In this document: positions 1 through 6,093 of the stretch, piece by piece | Layout: each line of letters opens with the position of its first letter | Numbering within the stretch: position 1 is the first letter of the stretch | NCBI RefSeq assembly: GCF_039812505.1 | Contig: NZ_JBDIAQ010000144.1 | Span: 1 to 8,777, forward strand | Origin: Intrasporangium_A sp039812505 | GTDB taxonomy: Bacteria; Actinomycetota; Actinomycetes; Actinomycetales; Dermatophilaceae | Direction: 5' to 3' | DNA length: 8,777 bases | Notes under the pieces: generated by a model | Told to the model about the DNA's origin: nothing | Databases searched by the model: none | Seen by the model: the letters and a program-made list of their open reading frames with translations, nothing else | Program-made: the position numbers and the translations under genes

Positions 1-689
1 GTCGCGATGTTGACCTTCGTCATCCCGGCTCGGACCGCCGCAGCGAGACCGTCGTCGTCAACGCCCGAGGAGCCGTGCAGGACCAGCGGCACGGGCACCG
101 CGTCGCGGATCCGCCCGATCAGCTCGGTGTCCAGCCGCGCGGTGCGCTCGACCATGGCGTGCGAGCTGCCGACCGCGACCGCGAGCGCGTCCACGCCGGT
201 GTCTGCGACGAACTGCGCGGCGTCGCCCGGGTCGGTCCGGGCGCCGGGGGCATGCACCCCGTCCTTGCCGCCGACCTCGCCGAGCTCGGCCTCGACGCTG
301 ACCCCGGCTGCCCGGCACAGCCGGACCACCCGCTTGGTCTCCGCCCGGTTCGCCTCGTCGGGCAGCTTCGACCCGTCGTACATGACAGAGGTCAGGCCGA
401 GGCGCACGGCCTCCTCGACGAGGTCGACGTCCTCGGCATGGTCGAGATGCACGACCACCGGCTGTGTGCACGTCTCGGCGATCGCCATCGCGGCCAGCCC
501 GACCGGCCTCAGCGCGCCGTGATAGCGCACACAGTTCTGCGAGATCTGCATGACGACCGGCAGGTTCGTCCGCTCGGCAGCCTCGGCGTAGGCCTCGGCG
601 TGCTCGAGCTGGATGACGTTGAACGCCGCCAGGCCGCGGCCGGCATCGCGCGCCTCGGCCAGGACGGTGGTGAGGTTGACGAGGGTCAT
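1..689 (-). CDS. Class II ketose-bisphosphate aldolase (tagatose/fructose-bisphosphate type), 3' end cut by window
   Basis: Zinc-dependent class II aldolase, expected to split a ketose 1,6-bisphosphate into dihydroxyacetone phosphate and glyceraldehyde 3-phosphate in the cytoplasm. The window holds 229 codons from ATG at 689; the family runs to about 280 residues, so the C-terminus lies beyond base 1. Visible signatures: AFNVIQLEHAEA near residue 22, HLDHAED at 81-87 (catalytic Asp83, zinc ligand His84), DGS at 105-107, EAELGEVGG at 133-141, GSSH with putative zinc ligand His177, LHGSSG with His205, and KVNIA at 225-229. The motif order fits the GatY/KbaY/Fba family, with GSSH and HGSSG where GTAH and HGAS are more usual. 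The start overlaps the upstream kinase stop as ATGA, and AAGGAGAG (minus strand, 696-703) is a good ribosome-binding site. Family is secure; tagatose, fructose or another ketose substrate is not settled by sequence alone. Confidence 0.9.
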   Translation of the reverse strand, partial: MTLVNLTTVLAEARDAGRGLAAFNVIQLEHAEAYAEAAERTNLPVVMQISQNCVRYHGALRPVGLAAMAIAETCTQPVVVHLDHAEDVDLVEEAVRLGLTSVMYDGSKLPDEANRAETKRVVRLCRAAGVSVEAELGEVGGKDGVHAPGARTDPGDAAQFVADTGVDALAVAVGSSHAMVERTARLDTELIGRIRDAVPVPLVLHGSSGVDDDGLAAAVRAGMTKVNIA

Positions 690-1639
690 CTGCGGCTCTC
701 CTTCACTTCGACGGCCTGTTCGAGCCGGGCGACGTCAGCCGGGTCGACTGCTCCGGCGACCGGCTGCAGCACGGCGGCCGCCGACCAGGCCACCCCGCGG
801 CGCAGGGCGCGGCCCCAGGCCTCGGGTCCTTGCGGCAGCCCGCCGGCGTCCTCGAGCTCGGCGGCAAGTGCCGCGGTCAGCGCGTCGCCGGCACCGGTCG
901 CATTGCCGGACAACGGTTCCGGCAGTCGGGCGTGCAACGCGACGTCCGCGTGCAGCAGATGCAGACCGTCGGCGCCGTCGGAGATGACTGCGGCCCGCGC
1001 ACCGGCATCGACGAGGGCCCGAAGCAGTTCCGCGATCGAACCGGCACCGCTGCCGAGAGCGGCCACGGCCGACTGGGCCTCTACGCGGTTGGGCTTCACG
1101 AGAGCCGGCTGCTTCGCGAGGGCGGCCACGAGCGGCGCCCCGGCCGCATCGACGATCACGGGCACCCCTCGGGCCGCGCCGATCCCGGTCACGGTGGCGA
1201 CGAGGTCGACCGGCGCGTTCTCGGGCAGGCTGCCCGAGATCGTCAGCACGGACCCGGCGACGCAGAGCTCGGAGACGGCGTCGGTGAGCGCCTGCCAGAC
1301 CGCCGCCGGCTGGGGCACCCCGGCCTCGTTGAACAGGGTGGCCTCCCCCGCCGCGTCGACGACCGCTATGGATCGTCTGGTCGCACAGGGCGACTCGACC
1401 AGATGGTGAGCGATACCGCGGTCGCGCAGGTCGGTCTCGAAGAGGGCACGCTCGCCGCTGCCCACCGGGGCGAGGGCGACCGAGTCCCGGCCCATCGCCG
1501 TGAGGACGGCGGCGACGTTCAGGCCCTTGCCACCTGCTCGCTCGTGAACCGAGGCGACCCGGTGGGAGGCGCCGAGCGTGACCGCGTGAACGGCATACGT
1601 GATGTCGATGGCCGGGTTGGGCGTGACCGTGACGATCAT
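686..1639 (-). CDS. PfkB-family phosphosugar kinase (1-phosphofructokinase / tagatose-6-phosphate kinase type)
   Basis: A 317-residue ribokinase-superfamily kinase, close to the usual length of FruK, LacC and PfkB. It opens with MIVTVTPNPAID, typical of the subgroup that phosphorylates phosphosugars, and carries GGKGLNVA at 36-43 (first PfkB signature). Near the end, NATGAGDALTAAL includes the catalytic-base Asp252 in GAGD. I chose ATG 1639 because it gives the canonical N-terminus and overlaps the ROK kinase stop as ATGA. The frame stays open further upstream, but that stretch is only the antisense-frame shadow of the ROK gene. No clear ribosome-binding site precedes the start, so it is probably translated by coupling. 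Its stop overlaps the aldolase start, suggesting that it makes the bisphosphate that the aldolase cleaves. It could act on fructose-1-phosphate, fructose-6-phosphate or tagatose-6-phosphate. Confidence 0.9.
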   Translation of the reverse strand: MIVTVTPNPAIDITYAVHAVTLGASHRVASVHERAGGKGLNVAAVLTAMGRDSVALAPVGSGERALFETDLRDRGIAHHLVESPCATRRSIAVVDAAGEATLFNEAGVPQPAAVWQALTDAVSELCVAGSVLTISGSLPENAPVDLVATVTGIGAARGVPVIVDAAGAPLVAALAKQPALVKPNRVEAQSAVAALGSGAGSIAELLRALVDAGARAAVISDGADGLHLLHADVALHARLPEPLSGNATGAGDALTAALAAELEDAGGLPQGPEAWGRALRRGVAWSAAAVLQPVAGAVDPADVARLEQAVEVKESRR

Positions 1640-2526
1640 CGGGCGACCAGCTCGAGGGCGATGGTCGCGGCGCCGAGGGCTCCGGCGCGGTCGCCGAGCG
1701 CGGCGGGGGCGACCCGGGCGAGGTCTCGCCCACCGAGCCGGCGGGTGAGCCCGGCGCGGAGGGGGTCGAGCAGGGTGGCGCCCGCGCGCACCAGGCCGCC
1801 ACCGACGAGGACCAGCTCGACGCCGACCGCGGCGACGACCGGTGCGACGACGAGGGTCAGCGCCTCGACGGCCTCGTCCCAGACCCGGATCGCCGCGGGA
1901 TCCCCGGCCCGGACCCGCGCGGCGACCTGCTCGGCGTCGCCGGCGAGCCCGGTGGCAGCGGACCAGCGTCGGCCGATGGCCCCCGCGCTGGCCACCGCCT
2001 CGAGGCACCCGCGCCGTCCGCATCCGCAGAGCGGGCCGTCAGGTATGACGTTCACGTGGCCGATCTCGCCGGTCCACAGCGAACCGGTCACCGGGCGACC
2101 CCGGGCCAGGACCGCGCACGCGATGCCGGTGCCCAGCGGGACGAACAGCACGTTGTCGCAGCCTCTGGCCGCCCCGAGGCGATGCTCGGCGAGCAGCCCG
2201 GAACGCACGTCGTGGCCGACCGCGACGGGAACGTCGACGTGCGCACCGATCACGCCTCGCAGGTCGAGGTCACGCCAGCCCAGGTTTGCCGACCAGACCC
2301 CGATCCCGGCCTCGTCGTCGACGAGGCCGGGGACGACCACCCCGACCGCGACCGGCGCGCCGGCGCCCGCGGCGGTCAGCTCGGCGACGATGTCAGCGGT
2401 CACGGTGCCGAGGCGTTCCCCGAGCCGAGGCGGCGTGGGGCGCACGGTGTCGGCGGCGACCGAGCCCTCCGGCGTCGCCAGGACAGCCTTGATCCGGGTC
2501 CCGCCCACGTCGATACCGACGACCAT
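1636..2526 (-). CDS. ROK-family sugar kinase
   Basis: ROK (repressor, ORF, kinase) family sugar kinase without a DNA-binding domain, so an enzyme rather than a ROK repressor. Numbered from ATG 2526 (296 aa): MVVGIDVGGT at 1-10 is the phosphate-binding strand, GHDV has the putative catalytic Asp106 (most ROK kinases have ND here), LGTGIA is at 131-136, GEIGH at 153-157 is the ExGH sugar-binding motif, and CGCGRRGC at 167-174 with His157 makes the ROK zinc site. Likely reaction: ATP-dependent 6-phosphorylation of a hexose or N-acetylhexosamine. The start is uncertain. In-frame ATGs also occur at 2562 and 2547 and a GTG at 2538. I preferred 2526 because ROK kinases normally begin just before this strand and because a -10-like TAGGAT overlaps the 2547 ATG. 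First gene of an operon whose next two genes overlap by 4 bases. Glucose, galactosamine or N-acetylgalactosamine are all possible substrates. Confidence 0.88.
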   Translation of the reverse strand: MVVGIDVGGTRIKAVLATPEGSVAADTVRPTPPRLGERLGTVTADIVAELTAAGAGAPVAVGVVVPGLVDDEAGIGVWSANLGWRDLDLRGVIGAHVDVPVAVGHDVRSGLLAEHRLGAARGCDNVLFVPLGTGIACAVLARGRPVTGSLWTGEIGHVNVIPDGPLCGCGRRGCLEAVASAGAIGRRWSAATGLAGDAEQVAARVRAGDPAAIRVWDEAVEALTLVVAPVVAAVGVELVLVGGGLVRAGATLLDPLRAGLTRRLGGRDLARVAPAALGDRAGALGAATIALELVAR

Positions 2527-2545
2527 GTCCTGCACCACGGCAGAC

Positions 2546-2573
2546 ATCCTATGTGTATCCATGCATGGTCAGC
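2546..2573 (-). promoter_or_regulatory. Candidate promoter and operator for the ROK-PfkB-aldolase operon
   Basis: Read on the minus strand, CTGACC (2572-2567) is a -35-like box and TAGGAT (2551-2546) a good actinobacterial -10, separated by a short 15-base spacer. A 16-base spacer with GCTGAC is an alternative. Transcription would start near 2538-2539, at or next to an in-frame GTG, so the mRNA may be leaderless or nearly so. The spacer area holds the perfect palindrome CCATGCATGG (2559-2568), and ATGG-TCAG-CCAT (2564-2575) overlaps it. The half-site ATGG/CCAT therefore occurs three times in 17 bases, which suggests a repressor site. The repressor is not identified. Confidence 0.4.
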
Positions 2574-2775
2574 CATCTAGCCGATCAGATTCGAGCAGCG
2601 GTTCTCAGAGGCGCCCAGCGGGCGGCGACAGCCCGAAGCGGGCAGCTGGTGCCTATCCTGCGGCCCCGGCGACGCCGCCACTCCTGGCGTCTGCCTTGTC
2701 GTGTCGCCAGGGTGTGCCGCCTCGAGCGGGCCCGTCACCGGCGGCGAGCCGGCGGACCCGGTTGGGAGGCCACCC
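2574..2775. other. Intergenic stretch between the divergent operons
   Basis: About 200 bases separate the two candidate promoters. I found no credible gene. Open frames here have poor composition and no ribosome-binding site. One GC-rich hairpin is possible (CCGGC 2738-2742 with GCCGG 2748-2752), and the segment 2720-2775 could form a structured region, but I recognise no riboswitch consensus. I see nothing else supportable. Confidence 0.5.
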
Positions 2776-2805
2776 TTGACACTGGCTCGTACGATCCACG
2801 AGTCT
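2776..2805 (+). promoter_or_regulatory. Candidate promoter and operator for the permease operon
   Basis: A perfect TTGACA -35 box (2776-2781) is followed after 18 bases by GAGTCT (2800-2805), a weak -10 that keeps the conserved A at position 2 and T at position 6. Transcription would start near 2812 and leave a 25-base leader with GGAGAG (2827-2832) before the permease ATG. The spacer contains the imperfect palindrome GGcTCGTACGAtCC (2784-2797) with core TCGTACGA. A protein bound there would block RNA polymerase. TACGAT at 2790 also resembles a -10 but is only 8 bases from the -35. Confidence 0.4.
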
Positions 2806-2836
2806 CGGGACCGCAGCCAGACGATCGGAGAGTGCG

Positions 2837-4297
2837 ATGGCATCGCTACGAGAGCAGGTCCTGCGACGCAAGTCCGTCACGGAGATATCCGCCGAGACCG
2901 GCGCCGATACGGACAAGAGTGAGCTGTCCCGGTCGATCGGGCTCTGGCAGCTGACCTCGATCGGCATCGGCGGCACGATCGGCACCGGCATCTTCTTCAT
3001 CCTGAGCGAGGCCGTCCCCGTGGCGGGCCCAGCGGTCGTCTGGTCCTTCGTCATCGCGGCCGTCGTCGCGGGCCTGACCGCGGTCTGCTACGCCGAACTG
3101 GCCGGCGCGGTGCCCGTCTCGGGGTCGTCGTACTCCTACGCCTACGCCACGCTGGGCGAGCTGACCGCGCTCGGCGTCGGTGCCTGCCTGCTGCTCGAGT
3201 GGGGCGTCGCGGGCGCGGCCGTCGCCGTGGGCTGGTCCGAGTACGTCAACCAGTTCCTGCAGAACCTGTTCGGGTTCGAGATCCCGAAGGCGTTGGCCAA
3301 CGCTCCCGAACAGCACGGCATCGTCAACCTCCCCGCGGTCCTGCTGGTCGTCATGTGCAGCCTGCTGCTGATCCGGGGGGCCAGCGAGTCGACGACGATC
3401 AACGCCATCATGGTCCTGATCAAGATCGGCGTGCTGATCATGTTCGTCTTCATCGGCGTGCAGGGCTGGAACTCGGGCAACCTGGTGCCCTTCGCGCCGC
3501 ATGGCTTCGGCGGCGTCACCGCGGCAGCCGGGGTCATCTTCTTCTCGTTCATCGGCCTGGACGGCGTCGCCACGGCAGGGGAAGAGGCGAAGAACCCACA
3601 CCGCAACCTGCCGCTCGCGATCATGATCTCGCTGATCGTCGTGACCATCATGTACGTCCTGGTCTGCCTGGTCGCCGTGGCGGCCCAGTCGACAGCCAAC
3701 TTCAAGGGCCAGGAGGCCGGCCTCGCGCAGATCCTGATGGACGTGACCGGGGCCAAGTGGCCGGGCACGGTGCTGGCCGCCGGCGCGATCATCTCGATCT
3801 TCAGCGTGACCCTGGTCTCGCTCTACGGGCAGACCCGGATCCTGTTCGCGATGTCGCGCGACGGCATGGTCCCCCCGGTCATGCACAAGGTGAACCCGCG
3901 CACCCTCACCCCGGTGCGCAACACCACCATCGTCGCGATCGTGGTCAGCGTCCTGGCGGGCTTCATCCCGATCAACTTTCTGGCCGAGATGACCAGCGTC
4001 GGCACCCTGGTGGCGTTCTTCACCGTCTCGATCGGTGTCATGATCCTGCGCCGCACCGCGCCCGACCTGAAGCGCGGGTTCAAGGTGCCGTTCTACCCCG
4101 TCACGCCCATCCTGTCGGCGGCCGGCTGCATCTACGTCATCCAGGGCCTGAAGCCGATAACGCTCCTAGTCTTCGTCGCCTGGATCGCCGCCGCCATGGT
4201 CTGGTACTTCCTCTACAGCCGGCACCACTCCCACCTCGGCCGGCACGAACACGTCGGCCTGATCGCCGACGCGCCCGAGGGCGTGGACGGGCGATGA
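2837..4297 (+). CDS. APC-superfamily amino-acid permease (CAT/YfnA-like)
   Basis: A 486-residue inner-membrane amino-acid transporter, the usual length for a 12-helix APC protein. After a charged cytoplasmic N-terminus (about 35 residues with the RRKS stretch typical of the CAT group), TM1 carries GIGGTIGTGIFF at 43-54, the unwound substrate-backbone site of APC carriers. TM5 has Lys196 in LIKIGVL, where ApcT and GkApcT carry a lysine in place of the sodium site, so proton coupling is likely. TM6 reads FSFIGLDGVATAGEEAKNP from 236, very typical of the family. The tail is His-rich (RHHSHLGRHEH, 462-472) and unusual. GGAGAG sits 4 bases before the ATG. The stop overlaps the next gene as ATGA. 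The GNAT and NSAR genes downstream suggest amino acids, perhaps D-forms, as substrates. Sequence alone does not fix the substrate. Confidence 0.93.
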   Translation: MASLREQVLRRKSVTEISAETGADTDKSELSRSIGLWQLTSIGIGGTIGTGIFFILSEAVPVAGPAVVWSFVIAAVVAGLTAVCYAELAGAVPVSGSSYSYAYATLGELTALGVGACLLLEWGVAGAAVAVGWSEYVNQFLQNLFGFEIPKALANAPEQHGIVNLPAVLLVVMCSLLLIRGASESTTINAIMVLIKIGVLIMFVFIGVQGWNSGNLVPFAPHGFGGVTAAAGVIFFSFIGLDGVATAGEEAKNPHRNLPLAIMISLIVVTIMYVLVCLVAVAAQSTANFKGQEAGLAQILMDVTGAKWPGTVLAAGAIISIFSVTLVSLYGQTRILFAMSRDGMVPPVMHKVNPRTLTPVRNTTIVAIVVSVLAGFIPINFLAEMTSVGTLVAFFTVSIGVMILRRTAPDLKRGFKVPFYPVTPILSAAGCIYVIQGLKPITLLVFVAWIAAAMVWYFLYSRHHSHLGRHEHVGLIADAPEGVDGR

Positions 4298-5199
4298 GCA
4301 TCGTCGTCGGCTACCCGGCCAACCGGCGCGGGCACGCCGCGATCAACCTCGGTGCCATGCTGGCCAGGTCCACCGAGCGGGACCTCGTCGTGTGCACCGT
4401 CGTGCCGGCGCCCTGGATGCCGGCCAACGCCCGGGTCGACAAGGAGTACCGCCTCCGGCTGGAGCACCTCGCCGAGCACGCCCTCGAGCAGGCCCGGGCG
4501 GACCTGCCGGCCGGGGTCAGGGCCGAGTTCGTGGTGCATCGGGCCCGGTCGGCAGCCAGCGGGCTGCTCGAGGTCGCCAAGCGGCACCAGGCCCGGTTCG
4601 TCGTGATCGGCTCGTCGACGGCCGGGATGTTCGGTCACATCACCCTCAGCAGCGTCGCCGACCGGCTGCTGCACAGCTCTCCGGTCCCGGTGGCGCTGGC
4701 CACCCGCGGGTTCAGGTGCACCGCCGAGGACCGGGCCACCCGGGTCACGGTCGCCTACAACGGGTCGCAGCTGGCCAGCCAGGTGGTCACGGCCACCCGG
4801 TTGGTCGCCTCGTCCGCCGGGGCTGCGGTGCGACTGGCCGCCTTCGCGGTGCAGCCGGACCCGCCTGACACGGTCCTGCTCCGGGCCGAGTCGGAAGGCA
4901 TCGTGGACGAATGGGCGGCAACCATCCGATCGGCCGCCGCGCGTGACTTCGCCGCGCATCAAGAAGGCTCACTGCTCACCGACGGAACCGAGGTCGTCGT
5001 CGGCCGAGGGCGCAACTGGGGTGAGGCGCTCGAGGACATCGACTGGGACGAGCACGAGCTGCTCGTCGTCGGCTCGAGCCGGTTCGGACCGGCCTCTCGC
5101 GTCTTCCTCGGGGCCCGCGGGTCCAAGATCGTCCGGCACTCCCCGGTGCCTGTCGTGGTCGTCCCCCGGGCCGCCGCCAAGGAGGTGGACGAGCCATGA
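4294..5199 (+). CDS. Tandem-domain universal stress protein (UspA family)
   Basis: A 301-residue protein with two Usp domains: about 1-137 (MSIVVGYPANRRGHAA to SSPVPVALA) and about 150-291 (VTVAYNG to HSPVPVVVVP). The ending 'SPVPV' strand appears in both halves. The ATP-binding signature G-2X-G-9X-G(S/T) is degenerate in both. Domain 1 reads G106-SS-T109 then S119-S120; domain 2 reads G260-SS-R263 then G273-A274. The second Gly is lost in both, so nucleotide binding may be weak or absent. I chose ATG 4294 because it overlaps the permease stop (ATGA) and starts the first beta strand; the open frame upstream is an out-of-frame reading of the permease gene. APC carriers fused to or paired with Usp domains are known, so this is probably a regulatory partner of the permease. 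That role is inference. Confidence 0.88.
   Translation: MSIVVGYPANRRGHAAINLGAMLARSTERDLVVCTVVPAPWMPANARVDKEYRLRLEHLAEHALEQARADLPAGVRAEFVVHRARSAASGLLEVAKRHQARFVVIGSSTAGMFGHITLSSVADRLLHSSPVPVALATRGFRCTAEDRATRVTVAYNGSQLASQVVTATRLVASSAGAAVRLAAFAVQPDPPDTVLLRAESEGIVDEWAATIRSAAARDFAAHQEGSLLTDGTEVVVGRGRNWGEALEDIDWDEHELLVVGSSRFGPASRVFLGARGSKIVRHSPVPVVVVPRAAAKEVDEP
5179..5186 (+). promoter_or_regulatory. Strong Shine-Dalgarno site AAGGAGGT
   Basis: A full anti-16S match, 9 bases before ATG 5196 and 43 bases before the GNAT ATG at 5230. It is the best ribosome-binding site in the operon, yet it serves the 28-codon frame rather than the annotated GNAT start. That decides the reading that 5196 was the original start. 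Confidence 0.8.
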
Positions 5200-5282
5200 C
5201 GGACGAGTCGGCCCGGGTGGTCGTCCTCGATGCCGGGCACGCAGCCGCCGACCTCGCCGAGGCAGGTGTCACCCATCGGTAG
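5196..5282 (+). pseudogene. 28-codon frame, probably the detached original N-terminus of the GNAT gene
   Basis: ATG 5196 overlaps the Usp stop as ATGA and has an ideal ribosome-binding site. The frame begins MTDESARVVV, ends AADLAEAGVTHR, and stops at TAG 5280-5282, inside the next gene. The last part resembles the Ala-rich helix and 'AGVTIRP' run that, from my memory of this actinobacterial GNAT family, precedes the acetyltransferase core. If bases 5274-5316 (43 nt) are left out, the frame passes from AGVT directly into IEPVVEMEQLREV of the GNAT protein. CAGGTGTCACCCATCG (5263-5278) and CAGCTGACCATCG (5308-5320) form an imperfect direct repeat around the extra bases. It could instead be a short leader peptide coupling Usp and GNAT translation, or the result of a sequencing error. 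Confidence 0.5.
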
Positions 5283-6093
5283 CGGTACCGAGCCGGGCCG
5301 GGCGCAGCAGCTGACCATCGAGCCGGTCGTCGAGATGGAACAGCTGCGCGAGGTCGGCGAGCTGTTCACACAGGTATGGGGACGCAACCCCGACGGTGTG
5401 CCGATGCCCAGCGAGATGTTGCGCAGCCTCGTCCATGCCGGCGGCCTGGTCTCCGCAGCGCGGATCGACGATGCGCTCGTCGGCGGCGCCGTGCTGGGTC
5501 GCAGCGTGCCCGGCGAGTGCTACAGCTACCTCGCCGCGGTGCGCCCCGGCCACGCCGACCGGGGCATCGGCCGGGCCCTCAAGCTGCAGCAACGGGACTG
5601 GGCACTCGCCGCCGGGCTGACCGTCATGGAGTGGACCTTCGACCCACTCGGCGCCCGGAACGCGCGGTTCAACCTGGTCAAGCTGGGCGCAGTGGTGCGC
5701 GAGTACGAGATCGCGTTCTACGGTGCGATGCACGACGCGCAGAACGTCGGAGAGGTCGGCGACCGCCTGGTCGCCCACTGGGAGCTGGACAGCGACCGGG
5801 TCCGTGCGGCGATCGACGGATCCGGCAGCGACCCGACCGGTCCGTGCGGCACCGTGCTGGCCAACGGGCCTGACGACGCTCCCTTCGCCTGGTTGGACGG
5901 CCCGCACCGTTGGCTGCGCGTCCCGCGCGACATCGTCGCGTTGCGCAGTGCCGACCGCGCGGCCGCGAACGCATGGCGGCTCAGCGTCCGGCACGCGTTC
6001 ACGGCGGCGCTGGCGGACGGCTGGATCGCCGACGGACTCACCCGCGAGGGGTGCTACCACTTCAGTCAGGACCGACCAGGACAGGACGCGTGA
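5230..6093 (+). CDS. GNAT-family acyltransferase, predicted amino-acid N-succinyltransferase
   Basis: A 287-residue protein whose GNAT core starts near residue 29 (LTIEPVVEMEQLREV). Motif A is VRPGHADRGIGRALK at 104-118, where RGIGRA binds the acyl-CoA pyrophosphate. WTFDPLGARNARFNLVKLGA (135-154) is characteristic of a GNAT subfamily that I associate with NSAR/OSBS genes. In Geobacillus kaustophilus the GNAT encoded beside NSAR N-succinylates D-amino acids from succinyl-CoA; by context this protein may do the same. It precedes the racemase gene with a one-base overlap (TGATG). Residues 1-28 look non-native and GC-rich. ATG 5230 is the first start in the frame and has only a weak GGGTGG upstream. 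GTG 5266 is an alternative, and the ancestral start was probably ATG 5196 in another frame. The family is confident, the acyl group is not. Confidence 0.8.
   Translation: MPGTQPPTSPRQVSPIGSGTEPGRAQQLTIEPVVEMEQLREVGELFTQVWGRNPDGVPMPSEMLRSLVHAGGLVSAARIDDALVGGAVLGRSVPGECYSYLAAVRPGHADRGIGRALKLQQRDWALAAGLTVMEWTFDPLGARNARFNLVKLGAVVREYEIAFYGAMHDAQNVGEVGDRLVAHWELDSDRVRAAIDGSGSDPTGPCGTVLANGPDDAPFAWLDGPHRWLRVPRDIVALRSADRAAANAWRLSVRHAFTAALADGWIADGLTREGCYHFSQDRPGQDA

Noticed and set aside
75..2779. Long plus-strand open frames opposite the sugar operon (up to 649 codons)
   Set aside because: They are Arg/Ala/Pro/Gly-rich, show no family motif and lie antisense to three genes with complete catalytic motifs. 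Such frames are expected in high-GC DNA.
2720..2836. Possible riboswitch before the permease
   Set aside because: The region is GC-rich and can fold, but no conserved core of a known class is visible, and the likely transcription start near 2812 leaves only a 25-base leader.
2846..3886. Minus-strand open frame of 346 codons opposite the permease
   Set aside because: It is Asp/His/Arg/Gln-rich, a typical antisense reading of hydrophobic helices, with no motif and no ribosome-binding site.
3199..4293. Upstream extension of the Usp frame inside the permease gene
   Set aside because: The translation is Arg/Pro/His-rich until the Usp start at 4294. It is the out-of-frame reading of the permease, not an N-terminal domain.
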